From JAUIIK01 sp041390865 (GTDB taxonomy: Bacteria > Chloroflexota > Chloroflexia > Thermomicrobiales > CFX8): 64,000 nucleotides of DNA. The notes under the pieces were generated by a model. It was not told the DNA's origin. It saw only the letters and a list, made by a program, of their open reading frames with translations, and did not search any database. Positions 56,913 to 64,000 of the stretch are shown here, one piece after another. The stretch is taken from positions 124,001 to 188,000 of the forward strand of contig JAWKPC010000003.1 in NCBI GenBank assembly GCA_041390865.1, read 5' to 3'. The translations under genes and the position numbers were made by a program. Numbering within the stretch: position 1 is the first letter of the stretch; each line of letters opens with the position of its first letter.

Positions 56913-56941
56913 TTGACCGCTCGCAACCGTCCTGCTATCGT
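56913..56941 (+). promoter_or_regulatory. Promoter of the asd leader transcript
   Basis: TTGACC (56913-56918), 17 bases, TATCGT (56936-56941). Transcription would start near 56948, about 60 bases ahead of the leader peptide and about 225 ahead of asd. Confidence 0.6.
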
Positions 56942-57009
56942 CTCAGAGTCAGATTGCCACCCCGCAGTCTATATGATGGCTCGGGGAACGCGCAGGAAAG
57001 CGAATCAAG

Positions 57010-57087
57010 TTGGCGCATTTGGTTCTCGCGACTATTACGTTTACCACCACTACTCCCGCCGGTTCGGCGCGGTGTAGGGGGTCGTAA
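57010..57087 (+). CDS. Threonine/isoleucine-rich leader peptide of asd
   Basis: A 25-codon reading frame from TTG 57010 to TAA 57085-57087, with AGGAAAG 9 bases upstream. Codons 8-15 (57031-57054) are ACT ATT ACG TTT ACC ACC ACT ACT, which gives TITFTTTT: six Thr, one Ile and one Phe. A ribosome short of charged tRNA-Thr would stall here. The layout is that of the thrL leader of E. coli, where Thr and Ile codons control the thr operon, and here it precedes asd, a gene of the same pathway. The peptide itself is not expected to have a role. A second frame through the same bases (from ATG 56973 or 56976, containing DYYVYHHYS) has no ribosome site, so I prefer the Thr frame. Confidence 0.75.
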   Translation: MAHLVLATITFTTTTPAGSARCRGS

Positions 57088-57125
57088 CCGCAGACCCAAT
57101 CACCGACGCAGCGGACCGGCAGGAG
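57053..57125 (+). promoter_or_regulatory. Antiterminator pairing of the asd attenuator
   Basis: 57053-57066 (CTCCCGCCGGTTCG) pairs with 57112-57125 (CGGACCGGCAGGAG): 14 positions, one C-A mismatch and one T-G wobble. The 3' strand uses 57120-57125, which is also the left arm of the terminator, so the two structures exclude each other. The 5' strand begins inside the last Thr codon of the leader frame. Confidence 0.7.
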
Positions 57126-57146
57126 CGAATCGCTCCTGTTTTTTTT
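57120..57146 (+). terminator. Leader terminator (attenuator) of asd
   Basis: CAGGAGC (57120-57126) and GCTCCTG (57132-57138) around GAATC, followed directly by eight Ts (57139-57146). A textbook intrinsic terminator, but placed upstream of the gene, 26 bases before the asd start, which is the mark of an attenuator. Confidence 0.9.
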
Positions 57147-57171
57147 GTTAATGGGAAGTGGGAGTAGTCCT

Positions 57172-58234
57172 TTGAGTGACTCCAGAAAACTCGATGTCGC
57201 CGTCCTCGGCGCCACCGGCAGTGTCGGCCAGCGATACGTTGAACTACTCGAGAATCACCCGAGCCTTCAGCTCGCCGAGGTGTTCGGGAGCGAGCGCAGC
57301 GCGGGTCGGACCTACGGTGAAGCGTGCGACTGGAGGGTCAGCGCCGCGCCGCCGGCGGATGCCGCCGGCTTCACCGTCAAGCATCCCGAGCAGCCGGTCG
57401 AAAGCCCGGTCGTATTCTGCTCCCTGCCCGGCGGCATCGCCCGCGAAACGGAGCTTCGCCTGGCATCGGACGGGCACTACGTCTTCTCCAACGCCCGGGA
57501 CAATCGCATGGCCGACGACGTCCCGCTGCTTATCCCGGAAGTGAACTGGCAGCACGCGAAGGCGATCGAAGTGCAACAAAGAGAACGTGGGTTCTCGAAA
57601 GGCTTCGTCGTCACCAATCCGAATTGCTCCACAATTCACCTCGTCCTTGCGCTGAAACCGATCTGGGACGCATTCGGCATCGAGCGCTGCTTCGTGACGA
57701 CGCTTCAGGCGAGCTCGGGCGCCGGCTACCCCGGAGTTGCCTCGCTTGATCTCATTGACAACGTCGTCCCCTACATAGGCGGCGAAGAAGAGAAGATCGA
57801 GAACGAAACGCGCAAGCTCCTCGGTGATTTCGATGGCGACGGATTCAGCTACGCCAGCATCGGAATTAGCGCCCAGTGCAACCGCGTCCCGGTTCGCCAC
57901 GGCCACCTGGAGACGGCCAAACCTGAAGCCTGAGACGCGGCGTCGCCAGCTGATGTGATCGAAGTGCTCCGAAACTTCAAGAGCCGCCCGCAGGAACTGG
58001 GGTTGCCGTCGCACCGGAGAATCCGGTGATCGTCATGGACCAGGACGACCGGCCGCAGCCGGCACTCGACCGTGATGTCGCCAACGGCATGGCATCGATC
58101 GTCGGCCGGGTCCGGGAATGCAATCTTCTCGACATCCGGATGGCGGTATTGGGTCACAACACCATCCTGGAGCCGCCGGCGCTTCTATACTCAATGCAGA
58201 GATGCTTATGGCCGAAGGGTACATGGGCGCCTGA
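57172..58234 (+). CDS. asd: Aspartate-semialdehyde dehydrogenase, frame interrupted at three places
   Basis: Reduces aspartyl phosphate to the semialdehyde, the common precursor of Lys, Thr, Met and Ile. The first 254 codons are open: VAVLGATGSVGQRYVELL, CSLPGGIARETE, the nucleophile Cys in VVTNPNCSTIHLVLALKP, and GYPGVASLDLIDNVVPYIGGEEEKIENETRKLLG. A TGA then ends the frame at 57931-57933, in a short garbled stretch. The rest of the family sequence follows: VIEVLRNFKSRPQELGLPS, then (one base missing near 58007) VIVMDQDDRPQPALDRD, and (one missing near 58175) GAAGASILNAEMLMAEGYMGA, ending at TGA 58232. The repaired length of about 353 residues fits the archaeal/Thermotoga-type Asd. I start at TTG 57172 because GTGGGAG precedes it; ATG 57151 has no ribosome site. 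Confidence 0.85.
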
Positions 58235-58248
58235 CCGGATCGCCTGTT

Positions 58249-58292
58249 CCATCATCCGGTCGGGAGCCAGACTTCAACCGACCGGATGATGG
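58249..58292. terminator. Strong hairpin between asd and the CapA-like gene
   Basis: CCATCATCCGGTCGG (58249-58263) pairs perfectly with CCGACCGGATGATGG (58278-58292), 15 bp with a 14-base loop; CTGT and ACAG extend it across one bulged T. It starts 15 bases after the restored asd stop. No T run follows. Confidence 0.55.
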
Positions 58293-58304
58293 ACAGGGGC
58301 ACGG

Positions 58305-59973
58305 TTGACACTCGATACGATCCGCAACACCATAACCCGACGCCGGTTCATCACAGCACTGGCCGGCGCGGCGTCGACCCTCATCCCGCCTGCAGCGGAC
58401 CGACCGGCTTCTCATCGGGTTCGGATGATCCGGGACGATCCGACCGCCACGTAGCCGAGGACGCCCGACCAAGCGCAACTCCGGCAGCAGACCGTTTGCA
58501 ACCCACCTCTACTCCCGAACGCTCTGCAAACACCTCCGCGTCGAACACGCAAGCTGCCGGAGCCGAGTCGACGGTCGGCCCTCTACCGGAAGGCGCGGTC
58601 GGCCGGGCTGCTCCGGCATCGAGACCGTCGCTTCCTCGCGAGATATACATCCCGTTCGCGGCTGTTGTCTCTCGCAAGCTTCAGGTTCGGGATATCAGCC
58701 TGAGCCAGCTCGAAGCTGTCTGGAACCTTCGCATCAATAACTGGAGAGAGTTGGGCGATCCGGTCAGCACGCCGGTACGGCGCTACACACTTCCGGATTC
58801 GGCCCTTCCACTGGAGCCATTCGGCGGCGACATCGGCGTCCAGAGCATCGATGAGCTTGCCGAAGCCCTCTGGAACGACCGCGGCGGGATCGGGTTGATT
58901 CCGGTCCGTGACGTCGATCACCGATTCCGGACCCTCCACGTGGACGGCGTCGACATCTTGCGGACGAGAGGTGCCCCGAATCCGCTGATGCTCAAGCTGT
59001 TCGGCGTGCCGGAAGAAATCGCTCCCGAGTCGCTGATCAGGCCGAAGTCACGGGCGAAGCTCACATTCGTCGGCGATATCATCTTCGGCCGCTATGTGCA
59101 GGTGGCGATGGAGGCCCGGAACGATTTCCCGCCCCATTCCGGTCCGTCGCCGACAGGCTCAAGGAGTCGGATCTGACGATCGGAAACCTCGAATGCACGC
59201 TTTCCGACAACTTCCCGCAGCCGGAGCGTGAAGATCCAAAGACGTTTCCGCTTCAAGACCGGCACCGTAACCGTCTCCGGTCTCAAGTTGGCGGACATCG
59301 ATTACCTTGGCCGGGCAAACAACCACTCGTTCGACTTCGGTCCCCAGGGGATGGACGACACTCGCGGACGCTCGATGAGGCCGGGATCAAGCACTTCGGC
59401 ATGGGGCACAACCTCGAGGAAGCCCGAGACCGGCGATAGCAACCCTCGGCGACCTGAGCTTCGCATTCCTTGCCTATAACGGCATCAGCGACGACTACGA
59501 CGGCGCCACCGTGGACTCCCGGGAACCTCTCCGTTGATCGAGGAATATGTCCGCGAAGATGTCCGGGCGGCGGTTGCCTCCGGTCACATTGTTGTGCCGT
59601 TTTTCCACTGGGGTATCGAGTACGTCGCGCTGCCGACCGACGAACAACGGCGCTTTCGCCCAGATCGCGATCGATGAGGGAGCGTCGATCGTCATCGGCA
59701 GCCACCCACACTGGGTCCAGGCGGTGGAGACGTACAAGGGCAAGGCGATTGTCTACTCCTCGGCAACTTCGTTTTCGACCAGGCCTGGTCAAGGGAACGA
59801 CCGAAGGCGTCATCGCCGATCTCTGGTTCGAAGGCGACAAAGTCACCGGCGTGGATCTGATTCCGATCCTGATCGTCGAAGAGCACCGTCCGATACTGCT
59901 CGACGCTGACAGTGGCTATCACGTGCTCGAACGCATCTGGACCGCTTCGGACGAAGTGCGACGCTGGAGCTAG
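58305..59973 (+). pseudogene. CapA-like metallophosphatase with Tat signal and solute-binding-like domain, broken by about ten indels
   Basis: The protein can be read in pieces. TTG 58305 opens a twin-arginine signal (TRRRFITALAGAASTLIPP). After a Ser/Thr/Pro-rich linker a domain recalls PstS-like substrate-binding proteins (VRDISLSQLEAVWNLRINNWRELG, GGIGLIPV). The CapA/PgsA metallophosphatase core follows: LTFVGDIIFGRYV, TIGNLECTLSDN, ANNHSFDFG, FFHWGIEYV, VIGSHPHWVQAVE and GNFVFDQAW. I locate frame changes near 58400-58450, 59123, 59247, 59365, 59428, 59520, 59655, 59759 and 59797, mostly in C or T runs. All metal-ligand motifs survive, so sequence error is as likely as decay. CapA relatives act in poly-gamma-glutamate capsule export or cell-surface phosphate chemistry. 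Confidence 0.75.
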
Positions 59974-60013
59974 CCGTTCCGGACGAATGAATCAGCTATC
60001 CGGTACCGATCCC

Positions 60014-60044
60014 TTGATCCCCACCCGCCACTGGTATGTATACT
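60014..60044 (+). promoter_or_regulatory. Tentative promoter of the ferredoxin gene
   Basis: TTGATC (60014-60019) and TATACT (60039-60044), 19 bases apart, 88 bases before the ferredoxin start. The spacing is long, so this is weak. Confidence 0.3.
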
Positions 60045-60131
60045 CAATGTCTGAATAGGTCCGTTGACGCTCGACCACGAGCCGGCGCGACCGATGACCG
60101 AGATAGCGCCTCCAGAGGGGAGCAGCAACCG

Positions 60132-60377
60132 GTGACGTACGTCATCGCTGAGCCATGCATTGCCGTACAGGATCAATCCTGTGTTGAAGTGTGCCCGGTC
60201 GACTGTATCCATACGGATCCGGACCAGCAACAGTATTTCATCGATCCGGATGAATGCATCGACTGTGGTGTCTGTGCTGAAGTCTGCCCGGTCGAAGCCA
60301 TCTTCTTCGAGGACGACCTGCCCGAGCAGTGGTCGAAGTTCCTGGCCCTCAATGCAGAATACTTCCAGAACCGTTAG
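60132..60377 (+). CDS. fdxA: Ferredoxin, 7Fe type ([3Fe-4S][4Fe-4S])
   Basis: An 81-residue electron carrier. The first cluster motif is CIAVQDQSCVEVCPVDCIH (C-x7-C-x3-CP), where the widened spacing is that of a [3Fe-4S] site in seven-iron ferredoxins. The second is CIDCGVCAEVCPVEAIF (C-x2-C-x2-C-x3-CP), a normal [4Fe-4S] site. An acidic DPDQQQYFIDPDE link lies between. GTG 60132 (TYVIAEPC) is chosen because the family starts there and GAGGGGAG lies upstream; the in-frame extension to 60036 looks unlike the family. Unlike its neighbours on both sides, this gene has no frame errors. Confidence 0.93.
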   Translation: MTYVIAEPCIAVQDQSCVEVCPVDCIHTDPDQQQYFIDPDECIDCGVCAEVCPVEAIFFEDDLPEQWSKFLALNAEYFQNR

Positions 60378-60438
60378 GTGACAGAGACCTGCGCCGGTTA
60401 GCGGTGGCGCTCAGTTCCGGAAGCCGGAACCGCCGCCG

Positions 60439-61762
60439 CTAGCCAGCCACCAGCCTGGTCGTATACAACGCGTTCTCCGTCAGGAGTAGCGCGATTCCCG
60501 TACTCTCATCGATAACAGCATCCTGGAGATTGGTGATCGACATCTCCGGGTCCCGCGGGCTGAATTGCTGGAGAAGCATGCCGTCGCCGGAGATCCGGGC
60601 AATCCGGCCGTCGCTGGCGTTGACGATGAAATACCCGCTCTCCGCAGCGATCAGGCGCTCGCAGAGTCGAATTCCGGCTCGATCTGAGGCTGGATCAGTG
60701 AGTCGAGATTATTCAAGAAGAACTTCAGATCGACCCGTCGGGTGCAAGACAGTAGATGTTGCCGTCGATCAGAAGGTCGCTGGCGTTCATCAGTTCCTCG
60801 GATGCCACGCCTCGTGCCCAGTCCTCCGGCTCCGACTCGTAGTCGCCGCCGCTGAACTTGACGATCCGTCCCTGCGATCCATCCAGGAGATACAGATTCA
60901 AGTCGAATACTCCGACTGAGCGCACTTCTTCGATCGCTGGCGCGTCCGCCATATCGCCGAGTTCTTCCCAGTCCCACTCGCCGCGGACGGAATCGAAGAC
61001 ATAGGCCCGGTCGGCATCCATGACCATCGGTCCGTCGCCGCGCCACGCACCCGCCAGCAGCGTGCCTACCGCCACGCCGGCAACGTCGTCACCCGGCCGT
61101 AGGAGCTCGACGAGGTGATTGGATGAGACTTCGACCTCGTAGAGCGCGTCCGCCACCAGATAGGTACGCCCGCCGCCGGCAAACAATTCGGGAAGTGCGT
61201 CTGGGGCCGAGACTGGAACTGAGCCGACCGGTTGGATCGACTCCAGCCTGACCATACGGGTCATCCGGTCAAGATCTTGCTGGATCGACTCGAGTTCCCT
61301 TCTGATCGAGTCCGACTGGGACGACGGTGCGCCGGCCAGGGCGGCCCGTGCCGTTTCTTCGGCCTTCGTGAGCAATGCATAGCGAGTCGACAGATCGGGC
61401 GAAGAGTTGGCGCGGGCATGAAGCGTCACGATCTCACCCAGATTCGAACTGGCCTGTTCCGCCGGCGAGCTGGTGAAGCGACCCCATGCATACACGGATC
61501 CCAGGACGACCCCGGCAAGGACAACGATCAGCGCCAGAGCGAGAAATATCCGCCCGACATCCAGGAACGGAACCGATTCCCGCAACCGCCCGAAGCGACG
61601 CTTCGGTTGCGTATCCGACCAACGCTGGAGATGCGGAAGTCCGAGAGTTCCATCGTCGGGCGGGCCATAGAGTGGCCGGTCCCGGCCCGCGATATGCCAG
61701 ACGCCGACCACGGCAGCCGTGAGCGTCAGGACAAATCCGAGCAGTATTTCTATGCTAGGCAG
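60439..61762 (-). CDS. Membrane-anchored beta-propeller-like protein, unknown function, frame interrupted twice
   Basis: About 440 residues if restored. The longest open piece (60725-61711) has a transmembrane helix (IFLALALIVVLAGVVLGSVYAW), a coiled-coil-like stretch (LLTKAEETARAALAGA, SIRRELESIQQDLDRM) and then a repeat-like beta region (TYLVADALYEVEV, AYVFDSVRGEW, LYLLDGSQGRIVKFSGG), like NHL/six-bladed propellers. Frame changes near 60733 and 60663 connect it to two more propeller strands (GYFIVNASDGRIARISG and ALLLTENALYTTRLVAG), ending at TAG 60441-60439. Upstream the frame also encodes a first hydrophobic helix (IEILLGFVLTLTAAVVGVW), so the start is probably near the CTG at 61762 behind AGAGGTG, or is hidden by another error. 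Confidence 0.6.
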
Positions 61763-61963
61763 TACACACCTCTACGACCTATCCGCACCCGGGATGCGAG
61801 GCTGGATTGACGCGTTGCAAACGTGTTCGTCATGCGTAATTTGAGTAGCTACGTTCGAACCCCCACAGAGGAACCAAGCGTCCGTACTTCCCAGTCTGCA
61901 ACCGTACGAACAACTCGTCAAGTGTAACCATGCTCAATGCTCAACAATCAAGCGGTACGCTGA

Positions 61964-64000
61964 TCAGTTCGGTTCGTTCTCGAAATTTCTGGGCGGTGCG
62001 GGCGCCTCATTGAGCGGCATGTCGTCCTGATACTCCTCCAGCGGGAATCCCGGCGGGGCGATGCTGGCGAGAAGGGCCGCGGCGCGATCCGCGAGACCGA
62101 TCTCCTGGAGATCTTCGGCGATGTTCTGGGCACGAGCCAGATGGGCCCGCGCCTCGTCATCCCGCTGAATATCGACCAGCAGCGCCCCGAGGTTGAAGTG
62201 CAGCCTCGCGACGGCACGGTCGTTGCCCAGCTGCCGGCTCACATCGAGAGCGCGCCTGTAGTACTCCGCTGCCTGATCGTAGTCGCCCGAATCGTCGAGG
62301 CACTCGGCCAACCCGAGCAATGCCCGGTAGCGCAGGCGAAGGTCGCCTGCGTCGTCGGAGAGTTTCGTCGCGTCTCTGAAGTAGGGAATCGCGCGCTCAG
62401 GATCGTCGATCTGCCGGTAGATTCGCCCCGTTTGCAGGTTCAACAGGCAAAGCTGCCGGCTGTCGCCGAGTTCCTTTGCGAGATCGAGGGCCTGAACCAT
62501 ATGCTCGACGGCCCTGTCCGCTTCTTCCCGGTCCAGAGCCAGGCGGGCCAGGATTGGTAGGTAGTGTGTTGCAATCCCGGTCCGGCCGTGATCGAGAGCG
62601 ATGTCGGTCGCCTCGCCGAATGCGCGAGCAGCTTCCTGAGCGCGCCCTTCGACAAGCGCCACCTGCCCCTTGAGTCCGGCCACCTGCGCCTGATACATCG
62701 GGTTGTCGAGCGAACGGCTGAGTCGCGCGGCCCGGTCGATCATATTGCGAGCGTCACCGGATCGGCGAAAGCGGAGAACCGCTTCGGCGGCCCCGAGCAG
62801 CCAGTAGACCTCGCTCGCCGCATCTTCTATCTGCCGGCTCGTCGACACGGCGACTTCGAAGGCCTCCAGCGCGGCATCGGCCTCACCGCGAACGACCATG
62901 AGCGTCCCGAGCAACCCGTGAACCCGGACCGACATCTGGGGATCGCGCATCGTCGTCGCCGCTTCCCGGGCCTGGGCGAGCGAGCGCAGCGCTTCGTCAA
63001 GCTCCCGAGCATCGATAAGCAACTCGGCCAACTCCAGTTGCGCCTGACCGGATTCTGCGATGTTGCCGATCGACAACTCCAGGTCAACCAGCTCTCGCAG
63101 GAGCTCGGTGGCTACTTCGACCTCTCCCAACTGAATCCGCCCCCGTGCCAGCCCACGCAAGGAGCGAGCCTGGAGCGCGAGATCTTCGTCCTGGCGGGCG
63201 AACCGCAGGGCCAGCTCGAAGTTGGTCACAGCCGGGAAGAACTCGCCGGCTTCAAGCTGGAGACCGCCGTGGCGTTCGGCAACCCTGGCCCGCAGGCGCG
63301 CATCAACGGTCCGGTCCGAAACCTCCTCGGCCTGGCGGAGAATGCGCAGAGCACCTTCGGAATCGCCGTTTTCCAGTACGATCGCAACCTGCCGGAGCAG
63401 CGCCTCGACGACGAGCGAGTAGAGACCCAGCCGCCTCGCGGATCGGGCCGCTCGCTGGAAGAGATCATGCGCGACCGTGCGCTGCCCATCTCGCAATGCC
63501 ATATCGGCAAGCAGAATCGCCGTCTCGACGTCTTCGGGAGTATCGGACTCTTCACGCCCGACCGTGAGCTGGTCGGCCAGGTACTGCCGGGCATCCTGGT
63601 CGTTGTGCTCCATCGAGGCGTACCGGGCCATCCGGTTCAACACGCTCCGGTAGCCGGACTGATAGGAAACTCGACGCGCGGACTGCAATGCCTGCCGGAG
63701 ATAATAGTCGCGTTCCTCGTCCAGCCCGGCCCGCTGGAGCATCTCGGCCAGGTTCAGAGAAAGATCGACATAGACCTTCTCGAACCCCTTGGCCCGCGCA
63801 GCGGCGACCGTCAGACGTGCCAGAATCAGGCCGAAGTCCAGATTCTGCTGGGCTTTGAGCTGGGCCATCCGATCGAGCTCGATCAGATCACCGTCGGCAA
63901 TATCGGCGATCACGCGAGGCGCGCGAGCTTCCGCCAGGGCGTCGCGCCACGACATGTGTCCGGTCGTAACCGCCACAGCAAGCCGGTAAACTGGCGTTCC
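61964..64000 (-). CDS. TPR-repeat protein, N-terminus outside the window
   Basis: About 678 residues are visible; the frame is open through the right edge, so the true start is beyond 64000 (GTG 63976 is a possible internal start). The chain is made almost wholly of helical repeats of about 40 residues with TPR spacing, for example DYYLRQALQSARRVSYQSGY, AVTNFELALRFARQDEDL, AIPYFRDATKLSDDAGDLR, AAEYYRRALDVSRQLGN and EARAHLARAQNIAEDL. At least 12 units can be counted. No catalytic domain is visible, and the C-terminus is short and Pro/Asn-rich. Such proteins are protein-binding scaffolds; a partner may be the propeller protein that follows on the same strand. Confidence 0.8.
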   Translation of the reverse strand, partial: GTPVYRLAVAVTTGHMSWRDALAEARAPRVIADIADGDLIELDRMAQLKAQQNLDFGLILARLTVAAARAKGFEKVYVDLSLNLAEMLQRAGLDEERDYYLRQALQSARRVSYQSGYRSVLNRMARYASMEHNDQDARQYLADQLTVGREESDTPEDVETAILLADMALRDGQRTVAHDLFQRAARSARRLGLYSLVVEALLRQVAIVLENGDSEGALRILRQAEEVSDRTVDARLRARVAERHGGLQLEAGEFFPAVTNFELALRFARQDEDLALQARSLRGLARGRIQLGEVEVATELLRELVDLELSIGNIAESGQAQLELAELLIDARELDEALRSLAQAREAATTMRDPQMSVRVHGLLGTLMVVRGEADAALEAFEVAVSTSRQIEDAASEVYWLLGAAEAVLRFRRSGDARNMIDRAARLSRSLDNPMYQAQVAGLKGQVALVEGRAQEAARAFGEATDIALDHGRTGIATHYLPILARLALDREEADRAVEHMVQALDLAKELGDSRQLCLLNLQTGRIYRQIDDPERAIPYFRDATKLSDDAGDLRLRYRALLGLAECLDDSGDYDQAAEYYRRALDVSRQLGNDRAVARLHFNLGALLVDIQRDDEARAHLARAQNIAEDLQEIGLADRAAALLASIAPPGFPLEEYQDDMPLNEAPAPPRNFENEPN

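Noticed and set aside
56973..57077. Alternative leader frame with DYYVYHHYS, upstream of asd
   Set aside because: Tyr and His codons would not suit asd, no ribosome site precedes the ATG, and the overlapping TTG 57010 frame has AGGAAAG and Thr codons. It remains the main rival reading and should be checked together with the attenuator.

Overview
The window is a 64 kb stretch of a GC-rich bacterial chromosome with about 51 recognisable protein genes, one tRNA gene and no mobile element, CRISPR array or phage gene that I can see. The gene set suggests a Chloroflexota bacterium, perhaps close to Thermomicrobia/Sphaerobacter: HrcA with a CIRCE operator, RNase Y, SpoVS, a PIN/TRAM membrane protein next to ispD-ispF, a MoaD-MoaE fusion, a MutL-like ASKHA protein, and many TTG and GTG starts with 4-base stop/start overlaps. 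The lineage is inference from gene content, not from a marker comparison.

Layout. 0-10 kb: membrane protein fragment, amidohydrolase, UPF0173 hydrolase, tRNA-Arg(UCU), AIM24 protein, molybdopterin genes (moaD-moaE fusion, moeA), an M20 and a broken S9 peptidase. 10-22 kb: rel, a sugar kinase, rpoD-obg, lysA, an ABC-F ATPase-coaE pair, an MFS transporter and prfB with its programmed frameshift. 22.7-26.6 kb: the heat-shock operon hrcA-grpE-dnaK with a clear promoter, perfect CIRCE and bidirectional terminator. 26.6-30.4 kb: three co-directional genes of unknown job. 30.5-36.7 kb: PIN/TRAM-ispD-ispF-dtd, then PHP phosphoesterase, spoVS and rny. 36.8-46.5 kb: a small DUF5808-like gene, sbcC, gamma-glutamyltransferase, mutS, yggT and holB. 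47.3-52.5 kb: five overlapping glycosyltransferase genes for a surface polysaccharide. 52.5-64 kb: DDAH-like hydrolase, recN, ybaB, divergent hom and asd, a CapA-like protein, ferredoxin, a propeller-like membrane protein and a TPR protein that runs off the right edge.

The most interesting regulatory signal is in front of asd (about 56.91-57.15 kb): a sigma70-type promoter, a 25-codon leader reading frame with a Thr/Ile-rich core (TITFTTTT), a long antiterminator pairing and an overlapping terminator hairpin with eight Ts. Together they look like a threonine-responsive attenuator of the aspartate pathway.

A technical warning: many genes carry single-base indels relative to the reading frame their protein family requires, often in G, C or T runs (amidohydrolase, UPF0173, S9 peptidase, mutS, holB, one glycosyltransferase, asd, capA, the propeller gene). 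Because mutS, holB and asd are housekeeping genes, most of these are more likely sequence or assembly errors than real pseudogenes; they are densest at 57.9-60.7 kb.
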